A DNA stretch of 64,000 nt from Blautia pseudococcoides (GTDB lineage: Bacteria > Bacillota > Clostridia > Lachnospirales > Lachnospiraceae). Shown in pieces: positions 63,457 to 64,000 of the stretch; within the stretch, counting starts at the first letter, position 1, and every line of letters begins with the position of its first letter. Under the pieces are notes generated by a model. That model had not been told where the DNA came from. It saw only the letters and a list, made by a program, of their open reading frames with translations, and ran no database searches. The stretch covers positions 3,513,001 through 3,577,000 of the forward strand of contig NZ_CP015405.2 of NCBI RefSeq assembly GCF_001689125.2. The letters are read 5' to 3'. A program made the translations under genes and the position numbers.

Positions 63457-63577
63457 GTAACAGTTCAGACAGGTCTGCGCATTTACTGCGCTGACCGTAT
63501 GTACAGATAGTGCCGGCTGGCATCCAGTCCATCGCCAAGCGATTTTTAATGGCTGGATGCGTTGTCTGAACTGTTAC
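63457..63577. repeat. Miniature inverted-repeat element, long copy
   Basis: 121 bp with near-perfect ends: GTAACAGTTCAGACA and its complement TGTCTGAACTGTTAC. An inner hairpin GCATCCAG...CTGGATGC lies at about 63520-63560. The left part matches the element at 43209-43287 in reverse. The gene-free stretch 63369-63836 otherwise shows only AT-rich sequence and the leader of the next gene. No transposase is nearby. Confidence 0.8.
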
Positions 63578-63836
63578 TACCATTCACAGCTAATACTCTG
63601 TAAGGCAGCTTTTTGCGCCTTCGCATGAAATTCCCGAGACAGCCATGCTGTCTGTCTTCTGTTTTCCTTTTATTGTACCAAAGTATCTGTTCTTTCTCTT
63701 GTCAGTGATTTGGGTAAATTTGAACTATATTACAAACTTATAATATTTGGCGGAAAAATGTAAGGTTAAACGATGGATAACTCCCCTTTCATTGCTTATA
63801 ATCTGTAACTGAAATACATTAAATACGGAGGAATAA

Positions 63837-64000
63837 ATGAATGTAATTGCATCACTCTGCCTGGACGGATTTCCGCACCACTGTTTCTGTTTGCAATGGC
63901 AGAGGGATTTTCCCATATCCATGACCGGAAAGCTTATCTCAAACGGCTGTATATTGCCTCGGTTCTCATGTCAGTAGGCAATGACCTGATCAACTCTTAT
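63837..64000 (+). pseudogene. TraX-like membrane protein, N-terminally degraded (runs off window)
   Basis: A GGAGG site (63827-63831) and ATG (63837) open a short frame that soon closes. In the adjacent frame, from about 63864, R-I-S-A-P-L-F-L-F-A-M-A-E-G-F-S-H and N-D-L-I-N-S-Y are read, matching the first conserved region of the TraX family of membrane proteins. The usual ~40 residues before it are absent and no in-frame start exists, so the 5' end is damaged by deletion and frameshift. The right part lies outside the window. Confidence 0.55.

Noticed and set aside
63725..63922. 65-residue minus-strand ORF at the right end
   Set aside because: It runs opposite the TraX-like remnant and its ribosome binding site; no features of its own.

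Overview
The window looks like a chromosomal segment of a gut-type Firmicute, most likely a Lachnospiraceae member close to Blautia. This is inferred from strong AGGAGG ribosome binding sites, LplA/LplB/YtcP-type sugar ABC transporters without a local ATPase, YesM/YesN two-component regulators, uxuA-uxuB, and the general protein style. No rRNA or marker gene is present, so the genus is a guess.

Layout: (1) 1-9.1 kb, host genes: a ferritin cut by the window edge with a Bfd-like [2Fe-2S] protein, a YeiH-type exporter divergent from a LysR regulator, a MarR/FUSC pair, an AraC regulator divergent from uxuAB (hexuronate catabolism), and a YccF membrane protein with a helical partner. (2) 9.4-18.3 kb, signalling: a ~1,500-residue PAS/GGDEF/GAF/EAL protein with three GGDEF domains, a decayed MerR gene, a membrane sensor-EAL protein, and a regulator with two GntR-type DNA-binding domains. 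(3) 18,372-27,412, an integrated 9.0-kb filamentous-phage (inovirus) prophage in a tRNA-Arg(ACG) gene, bounded by 48-bp direct repeats. It carries a repressor, a GC-rich non-coding region, an ssDNA-binding-protein candidate, small membrane/coat proteins (three too short for usual ORF cut-offs), a terminator, a pIII-like adhesin with an Asp-Pro/Asn-Pro linker, a pVI-like protein, a Zot/pI assembly ATPase, a replication protein and a tyrosine integrase. The order matches M13 from gene V to gene I, without a secretin, as expected for a host with no outer membrane. A short element ending in TGAGATACA lies in front of most functional blocks of the prophage.

(4) 27.6-29.4 kb, an ABC-class ATPase of unknown role. 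(5) 29.5-57.5 kb, a large minus-strand carbohydrate locus in two arms. One arm (57.4 to 45.3 kb) encodes two permeases, a lipoprotein binding protein and glycosidases of a GH67/GH20-like type, GH29, GH42 and GH31. The other (43.2 to 29.5 kb) encodes a second binding lipoprotein, two URO-D/MtaA-like proteins with a zinc-type HxC motif, a fucose-isomerase-like protein, a split transketolase, a frameshifted FGGY kinase, a GH78 rhamnosidase, a zinc alcohol dehydrogenase and an aldo/keto reductase. A YesM-like sensor kinase sits between the arms and a YesN-like response regulator at the outer end. Together they suggest import and trimming of a complex plant glycan or glycoside, and isomerase-kinase-transketolase breakdown of an unusual sugar; a D-apiose/apulose-type route is one hypothesis. 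(6) 59.2-64 kb: a nuclease-family pseudogene broken by a 55-bp insertion with 8-bp repeats, a third URO-D-like protein, an AraC regulator overlapping a nucleoside hydrolase, a miniature inverted-repeat element related to one at 43.2 kb, and a TraX-like remnant at the edge.

The strongest candidate for something poorly described is the prophage with its repeated leader elements; the second is the isomerase/kinase/transketolase/URO-D sugar operon. All family names come from reading motifs by eye, without database searches.
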